The notes under the pieces were generated by a model that did no database searches, had not been told where the DNA came from, and saw only the letters and a list, made by a program, of their open reading frames with translations. Below are positions 1 through 6,614 of a stretch of DNA of 64,000 nt, one piece after another (the stretch's first letter is position 1; each line of letters begins with the position of its first letter). A program made the translations under genes and the position numbers. Origin of the DNA: a bacterium (GTDB lineage Bacteria; Armatimonadota; Fimbriimonadia; Fimbriimonadales; Fimbriimonadaceae); NCBI GenBank assembly GCA_027483535.1, contig JAIXUN010000002.1, positions 682,001 through 746,000 of the forward strand, given 5' to 3'.

Positions 1-458
1 GGACCCTGGTCGCTGGTGACCTTGGCGTTGGGTACGAGCATTCCCAGAAGGGTGGTTTCGCCCGTGATCGGGACGGGTTTTTCTAGGTTGGCGGTTAGCA
101 CAAATCGAATCGAGGGCCCGCCAAGATTCGCCTCCGATCGAAGCGACCAACCCGATCCGCGCATTTCGAGCGTCTTCTTTCCGGCCGTCGTCTCTACGCC
201 AACCACCCGACCCTCGCCGCCCGCAATCGGCGTTTGAATGCCGCTCATCACGCGCTGCCACTTTTCCCCCACCCACGCGTCGACCGAGACCTCCGTCAAG
301 GCTCTGCCAAACTTGACTCGAACCACGCCGCTTTCAAGTCCTTGCGTGAGTTCCGCTTGGACCGCCGCTTTTGGCAATGAGATCGCTGCCGCGCCGCTCT
401 GCGATGCTAGCGAACCAAATCCGAGGAGAATCGAAAGTAGGGCAGCCATCCACCCCAT
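1..458 (-). CDS. Secreted hypothetical protein, C-terminus cut by window edge
   Basis: This gene is absent from the ORF track because its stop codon lies beyond base 1. Reading the minus strand from an ATG at 458 gives an uninterrupted frame to the window edge (about 152 codons). It begins MGWMAALLSILLGFGSLASQ, a clear Sec-type signal peptide, and continues with a soluble beta-rich stretch (VRVKFGRALTEVSVDAWVGE, SIRFVLTANLEKPVPITGE) without a motif I recognise. A second ATG three codons downstream (449) is an equally good start. The next gene upstream on the same strand is the GIY-YIG protein, about 70 bases away. The plus-strand ORFs listed over this interval are shadows. The function is unknown; I infer only that it is an exported protein. 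Confidence 0.6.
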   Translation of the reverse strand, partial: MGWMAALLSILLGFGSLASQSGAAAISLPKAAVQAELTQGLESGVVRVKFGRALTEVSVDAWVGEKWQRVMSGIQTPIAGGEGRVVGVETTAGKKTLEMRGSGWSLRSEANLGGPSIRFVLTANLEKPVPITGETTLLGMLVPNAKVTSDQG

Positions 459-530
459 TCTATCGGGGTTTCGTACAGGTGTCAGTGCGGCGCCCTTGCC
501 TTGATACGATTAGATTTGGGAGGTCCTGGT

Positions 531-779
531 TCACTCTGTCGATTCGATGAGTTCTCGAATCTTGATTGCGCTCTTCCACTTCTTGATTTCCGCTTCTCGC
601 TTCATGGCTTCTCCACGGGTATCAAATCTCTCGGAGTAGACCAGTTTCCAAGGGCCTCTTCGTGCCGTATAGTGAGATTGACCAGTGTTGTGAAAATCGA
701 GCCTTTGCTCGATGTCATCGGTCTGGCCAACGTAGAAGCGAGCGCTTGTGTCGCTCTGAATGATGTACATGAAGAACAT
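531..779 (-). CDS. GIY-YIG nuclease superfamily protein (YhbQ/UPF0213 type)
   Basis: This 82-aa protein is a stand-alone GIY-YIG domain. The N-terminal MYIIQSD...RFYVGQT segment is the family's 'GIY...YIG' pair in the variant YII/YVG. It is followed by the usual Arg in the first helix (IEQRLDFHN), the HYTARRGPW(K)LVY strand, and a C-terminal REAEIKKWKSAIKIREL helix typical of the small UPF0213 group. These single-domain proteins are annotated as putative endonucleases, and their physiological substrate is mostly unknown. The start could be the Met at residue 4, which fits the family better. The gene lies directly downstream of tRNA-Val(GAC) on the same strand, so the two may share a transcript. 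Confidence 0.88.
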   Translation of the reverse strand: MFFMYIIQSDTSARFYVGQTDDIEQRLDFHNTGQSHYTARRGPWKLVYSERFDTRGEAMKREAEIKKWKSAIKIRELIESTE

Positions 780-788
780 CAGGGAAGA

Positions 789-863
789 TGGTGGGCGGTA
801 CAGGACTTGAACCTGTGACCCCTACAGTGTCATTGTAGTGCTCTACCACTGAGCTAACCGCCC
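789..863 (-). tRNA. tRNA-Val(GAC), CCA encoded
   Basis: The minus strand folds into a full cloverleaf. The acceptor GGGCGGT pairs with ACCGCCC, the D-arm is GCTC-AGTGGTA-GAGC, the anticodon arm is CTACA-ATGACAC-TGTAG, and the T-arm is ACAGG-TTCAAGT-CCTGT. The anticodon is GAC (valine, GTC codons). A discriminator A and an encoded CCA end the gene at 789. The 5' half of this gene is repeated three times immediately upstream (864-1115). Confidence 0.96.
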
Positions 864-1115
864 GAAACCTTATTTTCATCGAGAGGTTACCGTCTTGTGG
901 TGACCCTCCCGATTCGTCGGGATGCTCTACCACTGAGCTAACCGCCCGAAACCTTATTTTCATTGAGAGGTTACCGTCTTGTGGTGACCCTCCCGATTCG
1001 TCGGGATGCTCTACCACTGAGCTAACCGCCCGAAACCTTTCTTTCATTGGGAGATTACCGTCTTGTGGTGACCCTCCCGATTCATCGGGATGCTCTACCA
1101 CTGAGCTAACCGCCC
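864..1115 (-). repeat. Three 84-bp tandem units carrying only the 5' half of tRNA-Val
   Basis: Three head-to-tail units (1115-1032, 1031-948, 947-864 on the minus strand) have an exact 84-bp period, continuous in phase with the tRNA at 863-789. Each opens with the same GGGCGGTTAGCTCAGTGGTA and GAGC as the functional tRNA. It then diverges into a tight hairpin (TCCCGA-CGAA-TCGGGA; TGAA loop in the most upstream unit), followed by GGGTCACCACAAGACGGTAA and an A-rich tail. The anticodon loop would be only 6 nt, the T-loop consensus is absent and there is no ACCGCCC 3' acceptor strand, so none can be a normal tRNA. The ORF called over the repeats (715-1155) is the classic spurious translation of tRNA sequence. 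This stretch together with the promoter fills the otherwise gene-free 864-1283 interval. Confidence 0.9.
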
Positions 1116-1124
1116 GAAGCAAAG

Positions 1125-1155
1125 AGTATACCATTCGACTTCGCGGAAATCTCAA
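1125..1155 (-). promoter_or_regulatory. Probable promoter of the tRNA-Val half-repeat array
   Basis: On the minus strand TTGAGA (-35) is followed after 19 bases by TATACT (-10). A start about 7 bases further on falls almost exactly at the first base of the most upstream 84-bp unit (1115). If this is used, the three half-units are transcribed ahead of the intact tRNA. The spacing is slightly longer than the ideal 17. Confidence 0.45.
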
Positions 1156-1283
1156 CCTTCCCCAACCGCCCTTCGACCGGCAATCTCAACAACAAGTTCC
1201 GCAGGTGTGATATGGAACACACCCCAGCGGTGACTCCCAACCCAGGCCGAGATCGCCAGAAAGCAGACAATTTTGGTGTAGCC

Positions 1284-3290
1284 ATGAAGACCCGCAATCA
1301 ACACCAAAACCTAAGACCCGCATTCTCCAAAGGGCTGCTCTTGGCATCGGCAATGGGATTGGTTGCCCTCACCGGAGTCGCTCAAGCCGCAACCGCAAGC
1401 TCCAACAAGGCCCCAAACAAAACTAAGATCGCGCTTGGCGCGAACATCACCGTTCTTGGCAAGGCGGGACAAACCCTGCTCTGCGGCAAGACCGACGGCA
1501 GCATCGAAGCCCGCGACCTCGAATCCGGTACCGAGCTACAGGTCTGGCGATCCGAAGAAGCGGGCAAAGTGAAGGACGTCATCGAGCACGACGGATTCAC
1601 CTGCTGGATCCAAGAAGGCACGCGCAAACTGATTCTGGGCAACCGAGCCGGACAAGTCGGCGAGATCACTCTCGCCCCTTACTCGGCCCACGCGCCCGTT
1701 CGACTCTCTGGCTGGAAAGATGGCGTGTTCGTTCACTTCCCGGGTCAAACCGTTTTGGTCAATCCTCGCACGCTGCGAGTCCAAACGCTGCGGCAAGCCC
1801 TTCCCGAGAGGATCGCTGCCATCGCCGAACAAGGTCCGGTTCTCAGCACTTGGGACGGCAAAACGGGCATGATCGTCGGAGTCCGAAGGTTCGGAAAGCG
1901 GCAGCAACCGCTGGTACCGGGCGGATTTGAAGAGATCAGCATGGTCACCGCGTGGTCGCCAACTGCAAAGGGCGACCTCCAAATGAAAGGCGCGTTCACC
2001 TGCTCGCTCACTCAGTTTCAAGACGCCCAAGGACCGAAGGTTTTCGAGAAGTTCGGCCAAACCGTTATCGATGAGCCGCACGGAACAGCCGCTCTCGCCA
2101 ACCTAAAAGTGGGTCGAGAAGGTGTGATCGCACTGGACAAAGGCAGACTCCTGCTCATTCCGTTCACCCAAACCAACTGGAGCAACGAATACCGCAAACT
2201 CGCTATCGACCCCAATTACAGCGAGTCTCTCCAATACGATGGTTCAAACGCGTGGTGGTTCGACGAGAAGCGGTTGATCCAAACCAGCCTAGAAGATGGC
2301 GACATGGAAGTATTCGCTCTCCCAAAAAGAGCGAGTGAGATCGACCAGATCATGCCGGATAAAGAGGGCGTCTGGATTCTCTCGAAAGGCAGCATCAGCC
2401 GCATCGAGCCCGACGATCAGAAGTCGGTGACAAGCTTCGGCGCGGTGCACTACACCTTAGGAGCCAAAGGCGACGACATCAAAACCAACGAGCAGCGCTT
2501 GCTCAGCCAAATCGTCGGAAAAGCCGGGTCCACAAGGTTCCCGATCGACCCCTGGGCGGCAGTGCGCGAACTCCTTCAGCGCTCGAAAATCGCAAAGGAC
2601 GCAACCGTCAGCGCAAAGCGAATCAACGAGAAGAAGCGAGTCGGCGCCCTCCAATTCGGCGACCTCGTGGTGAGCGGCAATCGACCAACGGTTTACGTCG
2701 GCAACGGGGAAGTTCTGGAGTTCACTTTTGGAAAAGCAGAGCGCAAGCCCCTGGAGTTAGAGGCAGATTCCCGCATCGAGCGAATCCTGCGCGCCGATGC
2801 AATCGCTTCGGGCGGTGTGACCATGGCAATCGGCTTACTCCCCAAAGTCTTCCCGGTGGGCATCAATCGACCCGTGCCTGAACTCGGTCACAGCATCTTT
2901 GTCCGAGTGAACAAAGACCGAGCAGACGACAAGCCCATTACCGAAAATCAGCAACGACTCATGCAACTCATCAAGGGCTGGGTGGGAACGCCCTACGTTT
3001 GGGCCGGAAACACCAAAGAGGGTTGTGATTGCTCTGGGTTCGTGAAAGGGGTCTTCGCCGAGTACGGAATAAGCCTGCCGCGACACTCGCAAGACATCGG
3101 TCGGGCTCGAATCGGCAAGGTCGTCATGGACGAATTGCGAGCAGGAGACGTTCTGGTCTTCCCGAACCCCAAGCACGTGGCGATCTACATCGGAGACGGT
3201 CGAACCGTGGAAGCGGTTCGAGGCGGAGTCGGCTACAGTTCCATCTCACGACGAAGGTTGGCGGTCGTTCGAAGATTCTTCGACAACTAG
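1284..3290 (+). CDS. Exported NlpC/P60-family peptidoglycan hydrolase with long N-terminal region
   Basis: The C-terminal ~110 residues are an NlpC/P60 cysteine peptidase domain. GTPYVWAGNTKEGCDCSGFV carries the catalytic Cys, followed by the canonical LPRHSQDI segment, LRAGDVLVF and the catalytic His in PKHVAIYIGDGRTVEA. The family cleaves stem-peptide bonds of peptidoglycan outside the cytoplasm. I prefer the ATG at 1284, which begins MKTRNQHQ and leads into a signal peptide (GLLLASAMGLVALTGVAQAA), over the longer frame starting at 1212, which would bury it. That gives 668 aa. The roughly 500-residue middle part resembles a beta-propeller by its spaced W/G-rich strands but has no motif I can name. 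GH18 and glycosyltransferase genes follow at ~30-base spacings, suggesting an envelope-related operon. Confidence 0.85.
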   Translation: MKTRNQHQNLRPAFSKGLLLASAMGLVALTGVAQAATASSNKAPNKTKIALGANITVLGKAGQTLLCGKTDGSIEARDLESGTELQVWRSEEAGKVKDVIEHDGFTCWIQEGTRKLILGNRAGQVGEITLAPYSAHAPVRLSGWKDGVFVHFPGQTVLVNPRTLRVQTLRQALPERIAAIAEQGPVLSTWDGKTGMIVGVRRFGKRQQPLVPGGFEEISMVTAWSPTAKGDLQMKGAFTCSLTQFQDAQGPKVFEKFGQTVIDEPHGTAALANLKVGREGVIALDKGRLLLIPFTQTNWSNEYRKLAIDPNYSESLQYDGSNAWWFDEKRLIQTSLEDGDMEVFALPKRASEIDQIMPDKEGVWILSKGSISRIEPDDQKSVTSFGAVHYTLGAKGDDIKTNEQRLLSQIVGKAGSTRFPIDPWAAVRELLQRSKIAKDATVSAKRINEKKRVGALQFGDLVVSGNRPTVYVGNGEVLEFTFGKAERKPLELEADSRIERILRADAIASGGVTMAIGLLPKVFPVGINRPVPELGHSIFVRVNKDRADDKPITENQQRLMQLIKGWVGTPYVWAGNTKEGCDCSGFVKGVFAEYGISLPRHSQDIGRARIGKVVMDELRAGDVLVFPNPKHVAIYIGDGRTVEAVRGGVGYSSISRRRLAVVRRFFDN

Positions 3291-3319
3291 GATCAGCATA
3301 TTCTCTAAACTAGAGGGCG

Positions 3320-4288
3320 ATGGTCACCGTCGCCCTCGCCTCTCTCGCTCTCACCTCAACCCCAGCCACGCCGTTTGCCTTTTCCGGTTGGGTGGTGTCG
3401 TGGAACGCCTACTCGCTAGAACGACTTGAAAAATTCGGTGACAGGGTCGATATCGCGCTGGTGGAATGGATGGGCATTGGCAGCGACGGCGTCCCGTTCC
3501 GAAGATCCTTGTGGACGCCAGAGATGAAGAAGCGACTCTTCGATATCGGCAAGAAACACGGCATCAAGTTGTACGCAATGGCAAGCAACTATCAAGAACC
3601 GGAAGGCTTTGACGCCGCCCGAATGACCAAAATTTTCTCCGAGCCGGCAACGCAAGCCAAGCACATTGCCACGCTCACCGACTTCGCCATGAAAGACGGC
3701 TTTTCCGGGATCGACCTGGACTACGAAGCCATGAAAGCGGCCGATAAAGATGGCTTTTCCAAGTTCTGCGGCGACCTGAAAACGGCATGTTCAGCCAAGA
3801 ATCTTAAACTCAGCGTCACCGTGCATCCAAAAGTGAACGACGAAGGCGGATGGGAAGGTCCGCGCGCTCAAGATTACGGCGCCATCGGCAAAGTAGCCGA
3901 TGAAGTTCGCCTAATGTGTTACGACTTCACTTGGGCAGGCAGCGAAGCACCGGGTCCCATCGCCCCAGACGACTGGGTGGAGAACGTCGCCAGATACGCT
4001 CTCACCAAGATTCCGGCCTCCAAGTTACACATAGGAATCGCCAACTACGGTTACGACTGGAATGTGAAGCCGGGTAAGTCGATCATCTTTGAGGATCGAC
4101 CCAAGTCGAAACCCACGCTCGATCCTCGCAGCGGGGAACAGGTTTACAACGGCAAGGTTCACTTCGGCGGGAAAGAGTCCGCGATTCGGAAGATCGCCCT
4201 TGCCCGAAAGCTGGGTCTTGCCGGCGTCGCCTCTTGGTACATCGGTTCAGAAGAACCTGAGATGTGGGAAGTTTTGCCGAAGCGGTAA
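3320..4288 (+). CDS. Secreted glycoside hydrolase family 18 protein
   Basis: This 322-aa protein begins with a short signal peptide (MVTVALASLALTSTPATPFA). It shows the GH18 active-site strand GFSGIDLDYEAM, i.e. DxDxE with the presumed acid/base Glu at residue 136, followed by LKLSVTVHPK, VRLMCYDFTW (the family's MxYD) and a terminal GVASWYIGSEEPEMW (the family's conserved Trp strand). The compact single-domain form resembles the YaaH/spore-cortex-lytic-like subgroup that cuts GlcNAc-containing polymers, rather than large modular chitinases. Its place directly behind an NlpC/P60 peptidase favours peptidoglycan as substrate, but chitin-like substrates cannot be excluded. Confidence 0.88.
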   Translation: MVTVALASLALTSTPATPFAFSGWVVSWNAYSLERLEKFGDRVDIALVEWMGIGSDGVPFRRSLWTPEMKKRLFDIGKKHGIKLYAMASNYQEPEGFDAARMTKIFSEPATQAKHIATLTDFAMKDGFSGIDLDYEAMKAADKDGFSKFCGDLKTACSAKNLKLSVTVHPKVNDEGGWEGPRAQDYGAIGKVADEVRLMCYDFTWAGSEAPGPIAPDDWVENVARYALTKIPASKLHIGIANYGYDWNVKPGKSIIFEDRPKSKPTLDPRSGEQVYNGKVHFGGKESAIRKIALARKLGLAGVASWYIGSEEPEMWEVLPKR

Positions 4289-4318
4289 TCGCACTTGCAA
4301 CACGCGTAGACTCAGCCT

Positions 4319-5467
4319 GTGCAACCGTTCGAACTCGTTCTAACGACCCTTTATGGTGGCATGGCAGCCATCGGAGCCGGGAACGCGTTCCTCATGCGGA
4401 AACCCCGTCGGATCTCGCAACCAACCTTCCAACACAATGTTGTGGTTCTTATCCCGGCTCGTAACGAAGCTGAAAATCTGGCCGAACTCATTCCGCAACT
4501 CACGCCCCAGTGCCGGGTGATCGTTTGCGATGACGAGTCGGAAGACGGGACCGCCGAAATCGCCCGGGCGAACGGTGCTCAAGTGATATCCCCCTCCGAG
4601 GCTCTTCCTTTTGGGTGGACGGGCAAAAATCGAGCCTGCCACCTATTGGCAAAAGTGGCACTGGAGTCCACCGACTGCAAGTGGTGGATCTTCCTAGATG
4701 CAGATGCCCGCGTGAGTCACGACTTCGTGGAATCATCGGTGGGGCTGGCTGAGCAAATGCCCAAAAACTGGGCAGTTCTTACCGGATTCCCCAACATTCT
4801 GCCCGGCAAGTTCCCCGAGCCTCTCTTCCTGGGCTGGGTGGGCTGGATCCTTCTCTCCACCAACCCCTTCTTCCTGGTTTCAAGAACTAGAAAGAGTCAC
4901 AACCGCTTCACCAACGGACAAATCACTGTCTGGCGATCGAGCGTTTACGCCGAGCTTTGGCCGAACGAGCAGCTCAAGGGGCGAATCTTAGAGGACGTGA
5001 TGATCGGCCGTCTGCTTGCGAAAAACGGCTACGGGGTGGATGTTGCGAACCTGGCATCAACGCTCAAGGTCCGCATGTACGACACCTGGAAGGCCGCCTT
5101 CGATGGCATGAGCAAGAACAGTTTTGAGATCATCGGGTCCGCAATCGGCACAGTGGTGCTCGCCGCATTCCTGATGTTTATCGCCTGGGGGTGGCTCTTT
5201 GCCTCGAGCGCATGGGTGGCAGGTGGGTTGTTCCTGATGCTCGGACTGGGGGCGTTTTTCATGACCCTCGGAGTCAAAGGCGACCCTTCTTGGGATTACC
5301 GCTTGGCAGGAAAAACCATTCGGGTGCCGAACGCCTACCTATCTGCTCCGCTGAACCTAATCGTCGCCCCGATCATGATCAGCATCGGCGCGGTGACCAT
5401 GATTCGCAGCCTCATATGGAAAAAACGCGGCCTCACCACATGGAAAGGCCGCGTTTACACGCACTAG
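4319..5467 (+). CDS. Membrane-associated family 2 glycosyltransferase (CrtQ-like)
   Basis: Translation starts at a GTG (VQPFEL...). The protein has an N-terminal hydrophobic segment, then a GT-A nucleotide-sugar domain (VVVLIPARNEAENLAELI, VIVCDDESEDGTAEIA, FLDADARV as the DxD motif, FTNGQITVWR and LEDVMIGRLLAKNGY as the acceptor-side ED motif). It ends in three hydrophobic helices (residues ~265-370). This arrangement is typical of the carotenoid/4,4'-diaponeurosporenoate glycosyltransferase-like branch and of hopanoid-type transferases. The acceptor is not deducible. It is the third gene of the group with the NlpC/P60 and GH18 genes. Its last ~45 bases contain a strong hairpin that can act as terminator for the convergent gene. 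Confidence 0.85.
   Translation: MQPFELVLTTLYGGMAAIGAGNAFLMRKPRRISQPTFQHNVVVLIPARNEAENLAELIPQLTPQCRVIVCDDESEDGTAEIARANGAQVISPSEALPFGWTGKNRACHLLAKVALESTDCKWWIFLDADARVSHDFVESSVGLAEQMPKNWAVLTGFPNILPGKFPEPLFLGWVGWILLSTNPFFLVSRTRKSHNRFTNGQITVWRSSVYAELWPNEQLKGRILEDVMIGRLLAKNGYGVDVANLASTLKVRMYDTWKAAFDGMSKNSFEIIGSAIGTVVLAAFLMFIAWGWLFASSAWVAGGLFLMLGLGAFFMTLGVKGDPSWDYRLAGKTIRVPNAYLSAPLNLIVAPIMISIGAVTMIRSLIWKKRGLTTWKGRVYTH
5423..5456 (-). terminator. Hairpin terminator inside the 3' end of the glycosyltransferase gene
   Basis: A perfect 10-bp stem (AAACGCGGCC with GGCCGCGTTT) is separated by a 14-nt loop. Read on the minus strand it is followed by a run of six T, making a good intrinsic terminator for the small membrane-protein gene at 5480-5791. 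It lies within the coding sequence of the convergent glycosyltransferase gene. Confidence 0.6.
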
Positions 5468-5479
5468 AGTCGTTGGAGT

Positions 5480-5791
5480 TTAGTGGGATTCGCCAAGGAT
5501 GTCCGCATATTCATGTCGGATGTCCTTAAGGGCAATGTTGGAGTACACGAACACCACAATGGCGACGATGAGGAGTCCGATGGAGAATCCAATTCCGGCT
5601 CCGTTGATTCCGTCGGCCATATCTTGAGGCTGATAGTCCTTCACCCAAGGCTTGCCGACAACGGTTCCAAGGTAAAAGCCAGCGGCGGTCAGAACCGGCG
5701 TGACAACGCACGTAGACCAGATGAGCGCAATGCGCGTGTCTTCTTCAGCCAAGATTGCCTTCAGCGACGCCATGCTTTTATTTTGCCTCAT
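5480..5791 (-). CDS. Small two-helix membrane protein, unknown function
   Basis: This 103-aa protein has two clear transmembrane helices (about residues 22-46, IALIWSTCVVTPVLTAAGFYLG; and 65-87, GAGIGFSIGLLIVAIVVFVY). They are joined by a short polar loop with GKPWVKDYQPQDM and flanked by charged tails. No family is recognised. A second in-frame ATG (residue 7, MASLKAILAEEDTR) is a plausible alternative start. It is convergent with the upstream glycosyltransferase, leaving only 12 bases between stop codons, and has a terminator hairpin embedded in that neighbour. Confidence 0.6.
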   Translation of the reverse strand: MRQNKSMASLKAILAEEDTRIALIWSTCVVTPVLTAAGFYLGTVVGKPWVKDYQPQDMADGINGAGIGFSIGLLIVAIVVFVYSNIALKDIRHEYADILGESH

Positions 5792-5886
5792 TGCGGGCGA
5801 GTTTGCACCCTCTGTTCAATGAGCGGGCCAAACGAAGCAAATTCATAAGGAGTGTTTTCCTGGCAAGGTGACTCCCGATTTCATTA

Positions 5887-5913
5887 GCTGATAAAGATAC
5901 TTGTTTTATCAGC
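5887..5913. promoter_or_regulatory. Perfect 9-bp inverted repeat upstream of a PEP-CTERM gene
   Basis: GCTGATAAA and TTTATCAGC are exact inverted copies separated by 9 bases. The element lies about 95 bases upstream of the ATG at 6006 in the otherwise empty AT-rich 5792-6005 interval. There is no T-run of terminator type, so an operator or an mRNA leader stem is more likely. Confidence 0.4.
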
Positions 5914-6005
5914 AATCACCTTTGTTTTAACTTGTTCAATGGTATCTTTCACCTGTTGGTTTATCTGTGCTTTCACGCATGGATTTCCCTTGACAGTGGG
6001 CAAAA

Positions 6006-6545
6006 ATGAATCTGAAATTATCTCTTTCGCTCGGTGCGGCTCTCCTCGTTGGCATCAGCTCCGCTCAAAGCCGATCGTCCTTCGTGGTCGTCGATGCGAT
6101 CAACTACATCATTGGATCTAAGGCGGGCAACACCCTTGAGGTTGCTGTCGGGCTGAACCCCAGCGTCAAGATCGGTGCAACAACCTACCAAGTGACCGAA
6201 GTGTTTGGCGTCTGGTTGCTCGACGATAACGATGACTTGAACGGCACCGCATCTGATGACGGCGTGTGGGATTTTGACAAGAGCATCAATGGTGCTGGCG
6301 GAATCGTTGGATTCAAAACCAATCCCAACACGGGTCTGACTCCCGGTCAAAGCAAGACCTTCACGTTCTCCACCCTTACGGGATCGGAGGAGGCTCTTGG
6401 CTATCACGTCCGATTCAACCAAAACCTTCCTGGCGGCGGAAACACCTTGTACATCACCAGTCCGAACGTTGTCCCCGAGCCCGCATCCATCGCCGCTCTC
6501 AGCGTCGGTGCGCTCGCTCTCATTCGCCGACGAAAGAACAAGTAA
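6006..6545 (+). CDS. PEP-CTERM sorting-signal protein
   Basis: This 179-aa exported protein has an N-terminal signal peptide (MNLKLSLSLGAALLVGISSA). A C-terminal tripartite sorting signal follows: VVPEPASIAAL, a hydrophobic helix (SVGALALI) and the basic tail RRRKNK. PEP-CTERM proteins are processed by an exosortase and placed on or outside the outer membrane, often linked to exopolysaccharide. The body (~130 residues) is beta-rich with acidic DDNDDLNGTASDDG-type loops and no catalytic motif visible. No exosortase gene is in the window. A TTGACA hexamer 16 bases before the ATG is too close to be a normal -35 for this gene. Confidence 0.88.
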   Translation: MNLKLSLSLGAALLVGISSAQSRSSFVVVDAINYIIGSKAGNTLEVAVGLNPSVKIGATTYQVTEVFGVWLLDDNDDLNGTASDDGVWDFDKSINGAGGIVGFKTNPNTGLTPGQSKTFTFSTLTGSEEALGYHVRFNQNLPGGGNTLYITSPNVVPEPASIAALSVGALALIRRRKNK

Positions 6546-6571
6546 GAACCCCTTTCGCGAGAAACAAAAAT

Positions 6572-6596
6572 GAGGCGCAGGAATTTCCTGCGCCTC
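6572..6596. terminator. Bidirectional rho-independent terminator
   Basis: A perfect 10-bp GC-rich stem GAGGCGCAGG/CCTGCGCCTC with a 5-nt loop lies between convergent genes. It is followed by GTTTGTTTT on the plus strand and ATTTTTGTTT on the minus strand, so it can serve both the PEP-CTERM gene and pyk. Confidence 0.85.
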
Positions 6597-6614
6597 GTTT
6601 GTTTTAGACAAGAC

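Noticed and set aside
864-1115. CRISPR array
   Set aside because: The repeats are directly adjacent without unique spacers, have the same 84-bp sequence throughout and derive from a tRNA; no cas genes are nearby.
715-1155. 146-aa ORF with repeated RAVSSVVEHPDESGGSPQDG
   Set aside because: It is the translation of the tRNA-Val gene and its 84-bp half-repeats; the 84-bp period is divisible by three, which keeps the frame open. This string is a well-known false protein from tRNA sequence.
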